A stretch of 64,000 bases of DNA, taken from Tamlana flava. GTDB taxonomy: Bacteria; Bacteroidota; Bacteroidia; Flavobacteriales; Flavobacteriaceae. Position numbers and translations under genes: made by a program. Shown here piece after piece: positions 35,219-45,853 of the stretch. Below the pieces are notes generated by a model. That model was not told where the DNA came from, did no database searches, and saw only the letters and a program-made list of their open reading frames with translations. Within the stretch, counting starts at the first letter, position 1, and each line of letters begins with the position of its first letter. Location: contig NZ_JBGGTX010000002.1 of assembly GCF_041287255.1 (NCBI RefSeq), positions 558,001 through 622,000 on the forward strand, written 5' to 3'.

Positions 35219-37513
35219 ATGAGCGAAGAAAGTAAACGTAGAGAGGCCCTTATATATCACGCAAAGCCTGTTCCGGGTAAAATAAAAGTTGTTCCAACCA
35301 AAAAATATTCCAGCCAACGCGATTTGTCTTTGGCTTATTCACCAGGTGTTGCGGCACCTTGTTTGGAAATTGAGAAAGACAAAAACAACGCTTACAAATA
35401 CACTGCAAAAGGGAACTTGGTAGCGGTAATTTCAAACGGTACGGCTGTTTTAGGTTTGGGGAATATAGGTCCCGAAGCCTCAAAACCTGTTATGGAAGGT
35501 AAAGGTTTGCTTTTTAAAATTTTCGCCGATATTGATGTTTTTGATATAGAAGTTGATACGGAAAATATTGATGAATTTATTGAAACCGTCAAAAATATCG
35601 CTCCTACCTTCGGGGGAATAAACCTTGAGGATATCAAGGCTCCAGAAGCTTTTGAAATTGAAAGACGTTTAAAGGAAGAGCTTGATATTCCAGTAATGCA
35701 TGATGACCAACATGGTACGGCCATCATCTCGGCGGCGGCGTTGATTAATGCCCTTGAACTTACAAAAAGGAAGATAGAAGAAGCAAAAATAGTAATCAGT
35801 GGAGCTGGGGCCGCAGCCATTTCCTGTTCACGGTTGTACCAAGCTTTTGGTGCAAAACGCGAAAACATGGTTATGCTGGATAGCAAAGGCGTCATCCGTG
35901 ATGATAGAGAAAATCTGTCTGCTGAAAAGGCTGAATTCGCCACCCACCGCAAAATAGACACTCTTGAGGAGGCTATGATAGATTCCGATGTGTTTATCGG
36001 TTTATCCATGGCGAACGTGTTATCTCCAGAAATGCTAAAGTCTATGGCAAAAAACCCTATTGTGTTTGCCATGGCAAATCCAGACCCAGAAATAAAATAC
36101 GATTTAGCCATAGCCACAAGAAAAGATGTTATTATGGCAACTGGCCGAAGTGACCATCCTAATCAAGTAAACAACGTACTTGGTTTCCCGTTCATCTTCA
36201 GGGGTGCTTTGGATGTTCGTGCCACCAAAATAAACGAAGCTATGAAAATGGCTGCGGTAGAAGCCTTGGCGCGATTGGCAAAAGAGCCTGTCCCAGAACA
36301 GGTAAATATAGCTTATGGCGAAACAAGATTGGCATTTGGCAAAGAATACATTATCCCTAAACCGTTCGATCCACGATTGATTGCCGAAGTGCCTCCGGCT
36401 GTAGCGAAAGCTGCCATGGAAAGCGGCGTTGCGCAATCGCCAATTACAGATTGGGAGGGGTATAAAGATACCTTGAGGGAGCGCCTCGGGTCAGATAATA
36501 AGTTGGTTAGATTGCTGCTTAACCGGGCAAAATCGAATCCTAAACGTGTGGTTTTTGCAGAAGCCGATCAACTAGCTGTGATTAAAGCTGCCCAAATAGT
36601 TTATGAGGAAGGTGTTGCCATTCCTATTCTATTGGGAAGAATAGAGACCATTAAAAGCCTGATGGCCGAAATTGAGTTTGAAGCTGATGATGTTCTTTTA
36701 ATAGATCCAAAAACAGAAGAAGAAAACGAGAGGAAAAACAAATACGCCAAAGTATACTGGGAGCAGCGTAAACGCAGAGGTGTAACCTATTACTCTGCAC
36801 AGCGGTTAATGCGTGAGCGTAATTATTTTGCGGCTATGATGGTAAATGAAGGCGATGCCGATGCACTTATTTCAGGGTATTCTAGAAATTACCCAAGCGT
36901 TGTAAAACCGATGCTCGAGTTAATTGGCATGGCCGAGGGAGTAAACCGTGTGGCAACGACTAATGTAATGATGACTAAACGCGGTCCGCTGTTTTTAAGT
37001 GATACCTCCATTAATATAGATCCAGATGCCAAAGTGCTTACCAAAATAGCTCAAATGACTTCTCATGTGGTTAAAATGTTTGGAATGACTCCAGTAATGG
37101 CCATGATTTCATATTCAAACTTTGGTTCATCTGTAAACGAAAGAGCTTCAAAAGTTCGTGATGCTGTGGCCAATTTACATCGTTATTATCCAGATATGAT
37201 TGTTGATGGTGAGTTGCAAACCGATTTTGCCTTGAATAATGAGATGCTGGAAGAGCGGTTCCCGTTTTCAAAATTAGTGGGCAAAAAAGTAAACACATTA
37301 ATTTTTCCAAATTTAGATTCAGCTAACATCACTTATAAATTGCTTAAGGCATTAAATGAAGCCGATTCCATTGGGCCTATTATGATGGGTATGCGCAAAC
37401 CTGTACATATTTTGCAATTGGGGGCAAGCGTAGATGAAATTGTAAACATGACTGCTATTGCTGTTATTGATGCTCAGCACAAGGAGCAGTTGGAAAAGGA
37501 GGACGCACAGTAA
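35219..37513 (+). CDS. maeB: NADP-dependent malic enzyme fused to phosphotransacetylase-like domain
   Basis: A 764-residue MaeB-type enzyme. The N-terminal 430 residues are the malic enzyme: SLAYSPGVAAPCLEI, GNLVAVISNGTAVLGLGNIG, MHDDQHGTA and the dinucleotide loop ISGAGAAAIS. The C-terminal 330 residues are phosphate-acetyltransferase-like (RVVFAEADQLAVIKAAQIV, ANSxIxPD-type region altered). Malate is oxidatively decarboxylated to pyruvate with NADPH; the second domain is known as an acetyl-CoA-sensing regulatory part and is not expected to be catalytic. Length is typical. Confidence 0.95.
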   Translation: MSEESKRREALIYHAKPVPGKIKVVPTKKYSSQRDLSLAYSPGVAAPCLEIEKDKNNAYKYTAKGNLVAVISNGTAVLGLGNIGPEASKPVMEGKGLLFKIFADIDVFDIEVDTENIDEFIETVKNIAPTFGGINLEDIKAPEAFEIERRLKEELDIPVMHDDQHGTAIISAAALINALELTKRKIEEAKIVISGAGAAAISCSRLYQAFGAKRENMVMLDSKGVIRDDRENLSAEKAEFATHRKIDTLEEAMIDSDVFIGLSMANVLSPEMLKSMAKNPIVFAMANPDPEIKYDLAIATRKDVIMATGRSDHPNQVNNVLGFPFIFRGALDVRATKINEAMKMAAVEALARLAKEPVPEQVNIAYGETRLAFGKEYIIPKPFDPRLIAEVPPAVAKAAMESGVAQSPITDWEGYKDTLRERLGSDNKLVRLLLNRAKSNPKRVVFAEADQLAVIKAAQIVYEEGVAIPILLGRIETIKSLMAEIEFEADDVLLIDPKTEEENERKNKYAKVYWEQRKRRGVTYYSAQRLMRERNYFAAMMVNEGDADALISGYSRNYPSVVKPMLELIGMAEGVNRVATTNVMMTKRGPLFLSDTSINIDPDAKVLTKIAQMTSHVVKMFGMTPVMAMISYSNFGSSVNERASKVRDAVANLHRYYPDMIVDGELQTDFALNNEMLEERFPFSKLVGKKVNTLIFPNLDSANITYKLLKALNEADSIGPIMMGMRKPVHILQLGASVDEIVNMTAIAVIDAQHKEQLEKEDAQ

Positions 37514-37534
37514 TTCATTTGAAAATAAATTTAT

Positions 37535-37542
37535 TACATTTG
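37535..37542 (+). promoter_or_regulatory. -7 box of ruvA (and sprA)
   Basis: TACATTTG fits TAnnTTTG, 22 bases before the ruvA ATG. A TTTG at 37518-37521 is too close to be a normal -33 box. Confidence 0.4.
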
Positions 37543-37564
37543 GTCGGTTAACGAATTGCTGTAG

Positions 37565-38146
37565 ATGATAACTCATATTCAAGGGAAACTTACTGAGAAA
37601 AATCCAACACATGTGGTTATTGATTGTAACGGGGTGGGCTACATGTTAAATATTTCACTACATACTTATTCCCAAATACCAGATGCTGAAAACTTAAAAC
37701 TGTTTACACATCTTCAAGTTAAGGAAGATGCCCATACACTTTATGGTTTTTCATCGCTAGCCGAACGCGAAATTTTTAGATTATTGATATCTGTAAGTGG
37801 TATTGGGGCAAGTACTGCGCGTACCATGCTTTCGTCTTTAACACCAAAACAAGTTAGGGAAGGAATTGCCACGGGCGATGTTGCTTTAATCCAGTCTATA
37901 AAAGGTATTGGAACCAAAACTGCACAACGTGTTATCATCGATTTAAAAGATAAGATTTTAAAGATCTATGATATTGATGAAGTTTCGGTTTCAAAAGGCA
38001 ATACCAACAAAGATGAAGCGTTATCTGCTTTAGAAGTGCTTGGTTTTGTGAAAAAGCAGGCAGAGCGTGTTGTGGACAAAATTATGGTTGCGCAACCAGA
38101 TGCCAACGTTGAAACTATAATTAAACAGGCTTTAAAAAATTTGTAA
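37565..38146 (+). CDS. ruvA: Holliday junction DNA helicase subunit RuvA
   Basis: A 193-residue protein: N-terminal OB fold (MITHIQGKLTEKNPTHVVID), tandem helix-hairpin-helix motifs (LLISVSGIGASTARTML and IQSIKGIGTKTAQRVIIDLK) and the C-terminal RuvB-binding domain (DEALSALEVLGFVKKQAERV). RuvA tetramers hold four-way junctions for the RuvB motor. It ends 5 bases before the sprA start, so the two are probably translationally coupled; this ruvA-sprA order is common in flavobacteria. Confidence 0.96.
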   Translation: MITHIQGKLTEKNPTHVVIDCNGVGYMLNISLHTYSQIPDAENLKLFTHLQVKEDAHTLYGFSSLAEREIFRLLISVSGIGASTARTMLSSLTPKQVREGIATGDVALIQSIKGIGTKTAQRVIIDLKDKILKIYDIDEVSVSKGNTNKDEALSALEVLGFVKKQAERVVDKIMVAQPDANVETIIKQALKNL

Positions 38147-38151
38147 TTATT

Positions 38152-41100
38152 TTGAAGAAAACTAACCTGAAATCTTACCAATCAATTAAACAATACATCT
38201 TTTTAGCTTGTGTTTTATTTTTCTCAACAGTGTCACGGGCACAAGAACCTGCCCAAGATTCTATTGTGCCAGGTTACAATGTTGGTGAACTAAAGATTCC
38301 CAATCCCAATAGTATTGAGTCAAAATATACCTATGACCCTGTAACCGACCGATATATTTATACCGAGAAAATAGGAAGTTTCAATATCAATTACCCCATA
38401 ATTTTAACGCCAGATGAATATTATGCATTGGTGGCTAGAGAAAATTTAAGAGGTTATTACAAGGAAAAAATTGATGCTTTTGATGGTAAAAAGGAAGGAG
38501 CAGAAGAAGAACAGAAAAACCTCCTCCCAGAGTTTTATGTAAAATCTGATTTTTTTGAAAGCATTTTTGGAAGCAACGTTATTGAGGTCGTGCCACAAGG
38601 TTCTGTGGAAATGGATTTGGGTATATTGTTTTCAAAGCAAGACAACCCATCGTTTTCGCCACGTAACCGAAGCAATTTTACCTTTGATTTTGACCAACGT
38701 ATTAGTTTAAGTTTATTGGGTAAAGTCGGCACAAGGCTTCAGGTCACTGCCAATTACGATACACAATCTACTTTCGATTTTCAGAACTTAATCAAGTTGG
38801 AATATACCCCAACGGAAGATGATATCATCCAAAAAATAGAGGTAGGTAATGTTAGCATGCCATTAAACAGTTCGCTCATAACGGGTGCACAAAGTTTATT
38901 TGGTGTAAAGGCTCAGCTTCAGTTTGGTAGAACTACAGTAACGGGTGTGTTTTCGGAGCAAAAATCGCAAGGGAATACTGTGGTGGCACAAGGTGGAGGC
39001 ACATTGGAGGAGTTTGAATTGTTTATAAGGGATTATGACGAAAATAGGCACTTCTTTTTAGCCCAGTATTTTAAGGATACTTATGATGCTGCATTGGCTA
39101 ATTATCCATTTATAAATAATAAAGGGTTGCAAATTACCCGTTTGGAAGTATGGATAACCAACCGAAGCAACCGTACAGAAAATGTGAGGAATATAGTGGC
39201 GCTTCAGGATTTAGGTGAAAGCGACAAAGTATACGCCAATGTGAGTGTTTCTGCTGGTCCCGGAGCATTTCCAGATAATGGGAATAATGCGTTTGACCCA
39301 ACAGCCATTGGATCGGGTGGTGTTTTAACGGAACAGATTAGAGATATTTCAACGGCAAGCCAGGGGTTTGGTAGTTTGTCCAATCAGGTAAACGAAGGTT
39401 TTGATTATGCTAAGTTGGAAAATGCCAGAAAACTGACTCGAGGCCAAGAATATACTTTGAATACCGAATTGGGGTATATTTCCTTAAACCAACGTTTGAA
39501 CAACGATGAGGTTTTGGCAGTGGCATTTCAGTACACCGTTGCTGGTAAGGTGTATCAAGTTGGTGAATTCGCTAATGATGGTATTGATGCTACAGATGTG
39601 CAAACAAACAACCAAGGTCAAGTTACATCGGTAGTAAATTCAAGTTTGGTTTTAAAATTATTAAAAAGTAGCATCACCAATGTAGATTTGCCTATTTGGG
39701 ACCTGATGATGAAAAACATTTACGATACAGGTGCTTACAATCTAAGTCAGGACGATTTTAAACTTAATATTTTTTACAACGAAGCTTCCCCATTAAACTT
39801 CATCACACCAGTGGGGGCAAGTTTTGCTTTAGATATCAACAGAAACCCCGTTAATGGTTCCACCCCAGAGGATGATTTGATTGAAAACTCACCGCTTTTA
39901 AGGGTGTTTAATTTGGATAAGTTGAATTTCAATAACGATCCGCAATCTAGAGGTGACGGATTTTTCGATTTTGTTCCACGGATTACTGTAATTCCGCAAA
40001 ACGGAAAAATTGTGTTTACCAGTTCGGAGCCTTTTGGTGAATATCTTTTCAATGTCTTGGGAAATGGTAATTATGACGACGACACAACTTGGGATGAAAA
40101 CCAGCGAAAATATGTTTTTTATACTCTTTATAACAGCACTAAAACAGCGGCACTTGAGGAAGCTGAAAAGAACAAATTTAAAATAAAAGGTCGTTATAAA
40201 TCAACAGGTAGTGACGGAATTCCTATAGGATCTTTTAACGTACCAAGGGGTTCTGTGCGTGTAACTGCGGGCGGTAGAGTGCTTGTTGAAGGTATCGATT
40301 ATACGGTAAATTATCAATTAGGAAGAGTTCAGATTTTAGACGAAGCACTGAAGGCATCGAATACGCCCATTGAAGTTTCAACAGAGAACAACGCTGTTTT
40401 TGGACAGCAAACAAGACGATTTACAGGGTTTAACATTGAACACAAATTCAATGAAAAATTTGTTTTAGGAGCTACATTGTTGAATCTTAATGAGCGCCCA
40501 ATTACACAAAAGGCCAATTATGGTTCAGAGTCCATCAATAACACCATATTTGGTGTAAACGGAAACTATTCAACCAAAGTGCCGTTTTTAACGCGTTTGG
40601 CCAATAAATTGCCGAACATTGATACTGATGTGGAATCGAATTTATCGCTTCGTGGGGAGTTTGCATATCTTGCACCAGGTGCTCCAAAAGGAACAGATTT
40701 AAATGGTGAGGCAACCTCTTATATCGACGATTTTGAGGGGTCGCAAAATGGTATCGATTTAAGATCACAGCAATCGTGGTTTTTATCCAGTAGGCCTTTG
40801 GATTTAAATGGTGATGGCAATCCAGACCCTGAGGATGACAATATTATAGATAATGGATTTAATCGTGCCATGTTAAATTGGTACACCATAGACCCGATTT
40901 TCTATAGTAGCCAACGCCCAGATGGTATAACAGACGACGACCTTTCAGATCTATATACCAGCCGTGTATTTATCAATGAGCTTTTCCCAGATCAGGATTT
41001 GGTACAAGGGCAAAATTCGGTTTTATATTCGCTTGATTTAGCCTATTACCCGAATGAAAGAGGACCTTATAATTTTGATCCAACTTCAGCTAATGGTACT

Positions 41101-44100
41101 ATTCCTGACCCTGAAAATGCCTGGGCAGGGATTACAAGACAAATAACATCAACCGATTTTGAACAACAAAACGTAGAATACATTGATTTTTGGTTACAAG
41201 ATCCGTTTCAAGGTAATCCAGGTAATCCTGGAGGTAAATTGGTGTTCAACTTAGGTAATATTTCAGAGGATATTATTCGAGATGGTAAAAAACTTTATGA
41301 AAACGGATTGCCTGAAAATGGAGACATAAGTTTATTGCAGCAAACCCCAACAAGTTGGGGAACGGTTGTGCCACAAAACCAGTCCTTAATTTATGCTTTT
41401 GATACTACGGGGCAAGAGCGTACCAATCAAGATGTGGGGTATGATGGTTATGACGACGTTGAGGAAATTAATACATTTGGAAGTCAGTTTGGTGATGACC
41501 CTTCAAACGATAACTATTCTTATTTTTTAAATGCTGATGGGGATATTTTTGAGCGGTACAAAAGATTTAATGGTGTAGAGGGTAACACACCGGATACCTT
41601 TTCTAACACAAACCGAGGCGCTAACACCCAGCCCGATGTTGAGGATATTAATCGTGACAATACCATGAACACGATTAACAGCTACTTTGAGTACGAATTA
41701 GATCTTACAAGACAAAATCTCCCAGAAAGCCAAGGCGACTTTGATAATTTACCAGATTCAAATCCTTTGAAACAATTCCTCCGAGATTATAAAGAGCGCC
41801 AACGTGGTTTCCCAAATGGTGAGTCAGAAGTAGTTAGATGGTACCAATTTAGAATTCCCGTTCAAGGTGCCCATGTTAAGGCCATAGGAGGCATTAACGA
41901 TTTAAGATCAGTTCGATTTGCAAGAATCTATTTAAAGGAATTTACAGAGCCAACGGTGTTCCGTTTTGCTACTTTAGATTTAGTGCGAAGCGATTGGAGA
42001 CGTTACACCCAAGTTTTGGATAAAAACGACCCAGAACCAAGCGACCCACAAACTGATTTTTCTGTTGGGGTTATTGGGACATTGCAAAATGAAGGCAGTT
42101 ACGAACGCCCGCCCGGCATTGAGCCAGAGCAATTGTTCAATAACAATACTGTGGTGCGTCAAAATGAGCAATCGCTGGTAGTAAATGTTTGTAATTTGGA
42201 GTCTAAAGATTCACGGGCAGTCTTTAAAAACATCAACTTAGACATGCGTCAGTACAAGCGTATGAGAATGTTTATGCATGCTGAAGATGACGATGATTCA
42301 GGCACTGGTAATTTAACCGATGGCGATTTGGTTGGGTTTATTAGAATGGGTAATGACCTTACGGAAAACTACTATCAGATAGAAATACCATTGGTGGTTT
42401 CAACTTCTAGGACTAGGGAGGGGCTTTGGCCAACCGAAAACGAAATTAATTTACCAATAGAAATTCTTGGCAAGGTCAAGGCGCAAGGTATTTCAGATAT
42501 GACCTTGAGCAATGAGGACCCAACATTCTATGATATTATAAGTGGGGATATTGTTTTGGCAAATGACCCATTTGGCGGATATGTTATTAATCAACATCGT
42601 GTTGGTATTAAAGGTAATCCTAATTTTGGTGATATTAGAACGTTGATGGTTGGTGTTAAAAACGTCACCAATAGTGATGATTTGTGTGCAGAAGTTTGGT
42701 TTAATGAATTGCGCCTTTCCGATTTAGATAACGAGGGTGGTTGGGCTGCCGTTGTAAGTATGGATAGTAACATTGCCGATTTTGCAAATATTAGCGCCAC
42801 AGGAAGACAAAGCACTTCTGGTTTTGGAGCCTTGGAGCAAGGGCCAAGCCAACGTAGTCTGGAAGACGTGAAGCAATATGATGTAGTTACCAATGTAAAT
42901 GTTGGTCAGCTTTTACCAAAAAAATGGGGTATTCAATTGCCATTTAATTACGGGCAAAGTGAAGAATTAATCACACCAAAGTATGATCAGTTTTATAAAG
43001 ATTTAACCCTAGATTCTAGGTTGGAAGCGGCCAATGATAATGCTGAGCGTGAACGTGTCAAAAGGCAATCAGAAGACTACACAAAACGCCAAAGCATCAA
43101 TTTTATTGGGGTTAGAAAAAATAGAACCACAGATAAGACTCCAAGATTTTATGACGTTGAAAACCTTACTTTAAATTATTCGTATAACAAGGTGGAGCAT
43201 CGTGATTTTGAAATTGAAAACTCCGTAAATAAAACTTTGCGCGTGGGTGCCAATTATGCACACAATTTTAATCCCGTTAAGTTGGAGCCATTTAAAAATA
43301 GCGATTCTTTGTTCCGAGGTAAATATTGGAAAATCATAAAAGATTTCAACCTTAATTTAATGCCATCAAGCTTTACGGTCAATACCGATATCAACAGGCA
43401 GTTTAACAGACAAAAATTTAGGGAAGTTGATTTAACAGGAGCAAATATTGGGATTGAAGAATTGTTCAGAAGAAATTACACCTTCGATTTTCAATATACC
43501 ATCAACTATAATTTAACCGATGCCTTACAGCTCAATTTCACGGCGGCGAACAACAATATTGTTAGAAACTATTTTAAGGATAACGATTTAATCCGTGGTG
43601 AACAGGATGAAACATTAGATGTTTGGGACGGCCTTCTTGATGTTGGTGACCCCAATAGGCAAACCCAAAATTTAGGTGTTACTTATCAATTGCCTATCAA
43701 TAAAATACCAACATTCAGTTTTATAGATGCCACCTACCAATATACAGGCAGTTTTCAATGGCAAAAGGGATCGGATTTGTTTGGAAATGTCGAATTGGAT
43801 GGACAAACCTATGATTTAGGAAACAATATCCAAAACTCAAACATACATAATATCAATGCGGCTTTGGACATGAATAGTTTTTACAAATATATTGGCTTGG
43901 TTAAAAAACCTGTTAGAAACGTGACCCAAAGAAGGACACCTGGTGGACCTCCAGGAGCAAATACAGAGAACAATAAACCAAAAAAACCGAAAAGCCAATC
44001 GCTAACCAAAATACTAAATGCAGGTGTTGATATTTTAACAACCGTTAAAAGAATTCAAGCAAGCTATTCAGAAAACAATGGTATATTTTTACCAGGTTAT

Positions 44101-45405
44101 ACCAGAACGCCAGGCTTTATAGGAACCCTAAAGCCAACAGTTGGTTTTACTTTTGGTAGTCAAAGCGATGTAAGATATCTGGCAGCGAGAAGAGGTTGGT
44201 TAACGGTTTTTCCAGAGTTTAATCAACAGTACACGGCTACAAATACAAAACAATTGGATTTATCGGCAAGTTTACAACCCGTTACCGATTTAAAAATAGA
44301 TTTGATTGGCAATAGAGCTTATTATGAAAATTATGCCGAGAATTATAATGTGCAAAATGGAATTTACAATCCGTTAACGCCAAATACATTTGGAAACTTC
44401 AACATTTCAACAATATTAATAAAGACAGCTTTTGGTAAAAGTGACGAAACCCAATCGGATGCTTTCAATGACTTTAGAACAAACCGATTGATTATAGCTG
44501 AACGATTGGCCGAAAAATTCTATGGAACAACGGCCTATGAAAGAAATCCTGAGGATGGCTTCCCGTTAGGTTTTGGCAAAAATAGCCAGAAAGTGTTGTT
44601 GCCAGCATTCTTGGCAGCTTACACAGGCCAAGATGCAAGTAAAGTAAAGACATCGGCTTTTAGAGACGTGCCTATACCCAACTGGGATTTAAAATATACT
44701 GGGTTTATGAAATTTGAATGGTTTAAAAAGCATTTTAAAAGGTTCTCATTAACCCATGGTTACCGTTCAACATACACGATTAACCAATTTACAACCAACC
44801 TCAATTTGAATTTGAATTCTGCTGATAATGAACAGCCAGTTCCAGAAACACCATATTCAAGTCAGCCGCAAGAAGCACTGAATCAATCGGGTGATTTTAA
44901 AAATGCACGCCTCTTCAGCAATATTAACTTAACAGAAATGTTCAGTCCGTTGGTTCGTTTGGATTTCGAAATGAAAAATTCGGTTAAAATTCTTGCTGAA
45001 ATCAAAAAAGACAGATTGCTTTCCTTGAGTTTCGATAACAATTTAATGACCGAGGTGCAAGGCAATGAATATGTGATCGGGTTGGGCTACCGAATCAAGG
45101 ATTTACGCATCCGTTCTAAATTGGCTGGTCCGCGTAGACGTATTGTAAGCGATTTAAATATGAAGGCCGATATTTCTGTGAGAGACAACAAAACAATCAT
45201 TAGGTATTTGGATTTAGAAAATAATCAAGTCACGTCAGGGCAAACCATCTGGGGATTAAAGTATTCGGCTGATTATGCATTCAGCAAAAATTTAACGGGT
45301 ATCTTATATTTTGATTACACCTTCTCTGATTATGCTATTTCTACAGCGTTCCCGCAGACCACTATTAGATCTGGAATTACTATCAGATATAATTTCGGGA
45401 ATTAA
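38152..45405 (+). CDS. sprA: SprA/Sov, type IX secretion outer-membrane translocon
   Basis: A 2417-residue protein, among the largest outer-membrane barrels known: SprA forms the 36-strand pore through which type IX substrates leave. A signal peptide (KKTNLKSYQ ... VSRAQ) precedes conserved SprA blocks such as FNIEHKFNEKFVLGATLLNL, GEATSYIDDFEGSQ and WFNELRLSDLDNEGGWAA, and the C-terminus is a final strand (IRSGITIRYNFGN). The start is a TTG: no ATG or GTG lies between the ruvA stop and the signal peptide. The substrate at 12720 depends on such a translocon. Confidence 0.95.
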   Translation: MKKTNLKSYQSIKQYIFLACVLFFSTVSRAQEPAQDSIVPGYNVGELKIPNPNSIESKYTYDPVTDRYIYTEKIGSFNINYPIILTPDEYYALVARENLRGYYKEKIDAFDGKKEGAEEEQKNLLPEFYVKSDFFESIFGSNVIEVVPQGSVEMDLGILFSKQDNPSFSPRNRSNFTFDFDQRISLSLLGKVGTRLQVTANYDTQSTFDFQNLIKLEYTPTEDDIIQKIEVGNVSMPLNSSLITGAQSLFGVKAQLQFGRTTVTGVFSEQKSQGNTVVAQGGGTLEEFELFIRDYDENRHFFLAQYFKDTYDAALANYPFINNKGLQITRLEVWITNRSNRTENVRNIVALQDLGESDKVYANVSVSAGPGAFPDNGNNAFDPTAIGSGGVLTEQIRDISTASQGFGSLSNQVNEGFDYAKLENARKLTRGQEYTLNTELGYISLNQRLNNDEVLAVAFQYTVAGKVYQVGEFANDGIDATDVQTNNQGQVTSVVNSSLVLKLLKSSITNVDLPIWDLMMKNIYDTGAYNLSQDDFKLNIFYNEASPLNFITPVGASFALDINRNPVNGSTPEDDLIENSPLLRVFNLDKLNFNNDPQSRGDGFFDFVPRITVIPQNGKIVFTSSEPFGEYLFNVLGNGNYDDDTTWDENQRKYVFYTLYNSTKTAALEEAEKNKFKIKGRYKSTGSDGIPIGSFNVPRGSVRVTAGGRVLVEGIDYTVNYQLGRVQILDEALKASNTPIEVSTENNAVFGQQTRRFTGFNIEHKFNEKFVLGATLLNLNERPITQKANYGSESINNTIFGVNGNYSTKVPFLTRLANKLPNIDTDVESNLSLRGEFAYLAPGAPKGTDLNGEATSYIDDFEGSQNGIDLRSQQSWFLSSRPLDLNGDGNPDPEDDNIIDNGFNRAMLNWYTIDPIFYSSQRPDGITDDDLSDLYTSRVFINELFPDQDLVQGQNSVLYSLDLAYYPNERGPYNFDPTSANGTIPDPENAWAGITRQITSTDFEQQNVEYIDFWLQDPFQGNPGNPGGKLVFNLGNISEDIIRDGKKLYENGLPENGDISLLQQTPTSWGTVVPQNQSLIYAFDTTGQERTNQDVGYDGYDDVEEINTFGSQFGDDPSNDNYSYFLNADGDIFERYKRFNGVEGNTPDTFSNTNRGANTQPDVEDINRDNTMNTINSYFEYELDLTRQNLPESQGDFDNLPDSNPLKQFLRDYKERQRGFPNGESEVVRWYQFRIPVQGAHVKAIGGINDLRSVRFARIYLKEFTEPTVFRFATLDLVRSDWRRYTQVLDKNDPEPSDPQTDFSVGVIGTLQNEGSYERPPGIEPEQLFNNNTVVRQNEQSLVVNVCNLESKDSRAVFKNINLDMRQYKRMRMFMHAEDDDDSGTGNLTDGDLVGFIRMGNDLTENYYQIEIPLVVSTSRTREGLWPTENEINLPIEILGKVKAQGISDMTLSNEDPTFYDIISGDIVLANDPFGGYVINQHRVGIKGNPNFGDIRTLMVGVKNVTNSDDLCAEVWFNELRLSDLDNEGGWAAVVSMDSNIADFANISATGRQSTSGFGALEQGPSQRSLEDVKQYDVVTNVNVGQLLPKKWGIQLPFNYGQSEELITPKYDQFYKDLTLDSRLEAANDNAERERVKRQSEDYTKRQSINFIGVRKNRTTDKTPRFYDVENLTLNYSYNKVEHRDFEIENSVNKTLRVGANYAHNFNPVKLEPFKNSDSLFRGKYWKIIKDFNLNLMPSSFTVNTDINRQFNRQKFREVDLTGANIGIEELFRRNYTFDFQYTINYNLTDALQLNFTAANNNIVRNYFKDNDLIRGEQDETLDVWDGLLDVGDPNRQTQNLGVTYQLPINKIPTFSFIDATYQYTGSFQWQKGSDLFGNVELDGQTYDLGNNIQNSNIHNINAALDMNSFYKYIGLVKKPVRNVTQRRTPGGPPGANTENNKPKKPKSQSLTKILNAGVDILTTVKRIQASYSENNGIFLPGYTRTPGFIGTLKPTVGFTFGSQSDVRYLAARRGWLTVFPEFNQQYTATNTKQLDLSASLQPVTDLKIDLIGNRAYYENYAENYNVQNGIYNPLTPNTFGNFNISTILIKTAFGKSDETQSDAFNDFRTNRLIIAERLAEKFYGTTAYERNPEDGFPLGFGKNSQKVLLPAFLAAYTGQDASKVKTSAFRDVPIPNWDLKYTGFMKFEWFKKHFKRFSLTHGYRSTYTINQFTTNLNLNLNSADNEQPVPETPYSSQPQEALNQSGDFKNARLFSNINLTEMFSPLVRLDFEMKNSVKILAEIKKDRLLSLSFDNNLMTEVQGNEYVIGLGYRIKDLRIRSKLAGPRRRIVSDLNMKADISVRDNKTIIRYLDLENNQVTSGQTIWGLKYSADYAFSKNLTGILYFDYTFSDYAISTAFPQTTIRSGITIRYNFGN

Positions 45406-45416
45406 CACATAATCTG

Positions 45417-45447
45417 TTTGAATTTTAGGTGCGAATAAATACATTTG
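45417..45447 (+). promoter_or_regulatory. Consensus promoter of gcvH
   Basis: TTTG (45417-45420), exactly 19 bases, then TACATTTG (45440-45447): a full match to the Bacteroidota consensus. The expected transcript start is near 45451, about 20 bases ahead of the gcvH ATG. It is the best promoter in the window. Confidence 0.8.
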
Positions 45448-45472
45448 TTAAATTTTAAATTTAAAAGAGAAA

Positions 45473-45853
45473 ATGAACATTCCTTCAGAATTAAAATATA
45501 CTAAAGACCACGAATGGGTTGCCATGGATGGCGATATTGCAACCATTGGAATTACCGATTTTGCACAAAGTGAATTGGGTGATATTGTTTACGTTGAAGT
45601 AGAAACTTTAGATGAAACTTTGGCTGCTGAAGAAATTTTTGGGACCGTTGAGGCGGTTAAAACTGTTTCTGATTTGTTTTTGCCCATATCTGGTGAAATC
45701 ATCGAATTTAATGAGTCTTTGGAAGATGAGCCAGAAAAGGTGAATACCGACCCTTACGGTGAAGGCTGGATGATAAAAGTAAAGTGTTCTGATGCTTCAG
45801 AAGTGGACGGCTTAATGTCGGCCGATGACTATAAAGCCCTGATAGGTGCTTAA
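45473..45853 (+). CDS. gcvH: Glycine cleavage system H protein
   Basis: A 126-residue lipoyl-carrier protein of normal length. The lipoylated lysine is K63 in FGTVEAVKTVSDL, and LKYTKDHEWV and DPYGEGWMIKVK are family marks. It shuttles the aminomethyl group between the P, T and L proteins, none of which are in the window. It overlaps the VanZ-like gene by 8 bases. Confidence 0.97.
   Translation: MNIPSELKYTKDHEWVAMDGDIATIGITDFAQSELGDIVYVEVETLDETLAAEEIFGTVEAVKTVSDLFLPISGEIIEFNESLEDEPEKVNTDPYGEGWMIKVKCSDASEVDGLMSADDYKALIGA

Noticed and set aside
35392..36117. 241-codon open frame on the minus strand inside maeB
   Set aside because: It lies wholly over the well-conserved malic enzyme domain, has a low-complexity Ser/Ile-rich translation and matches no family I know. 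It is a shadow of codon bias.
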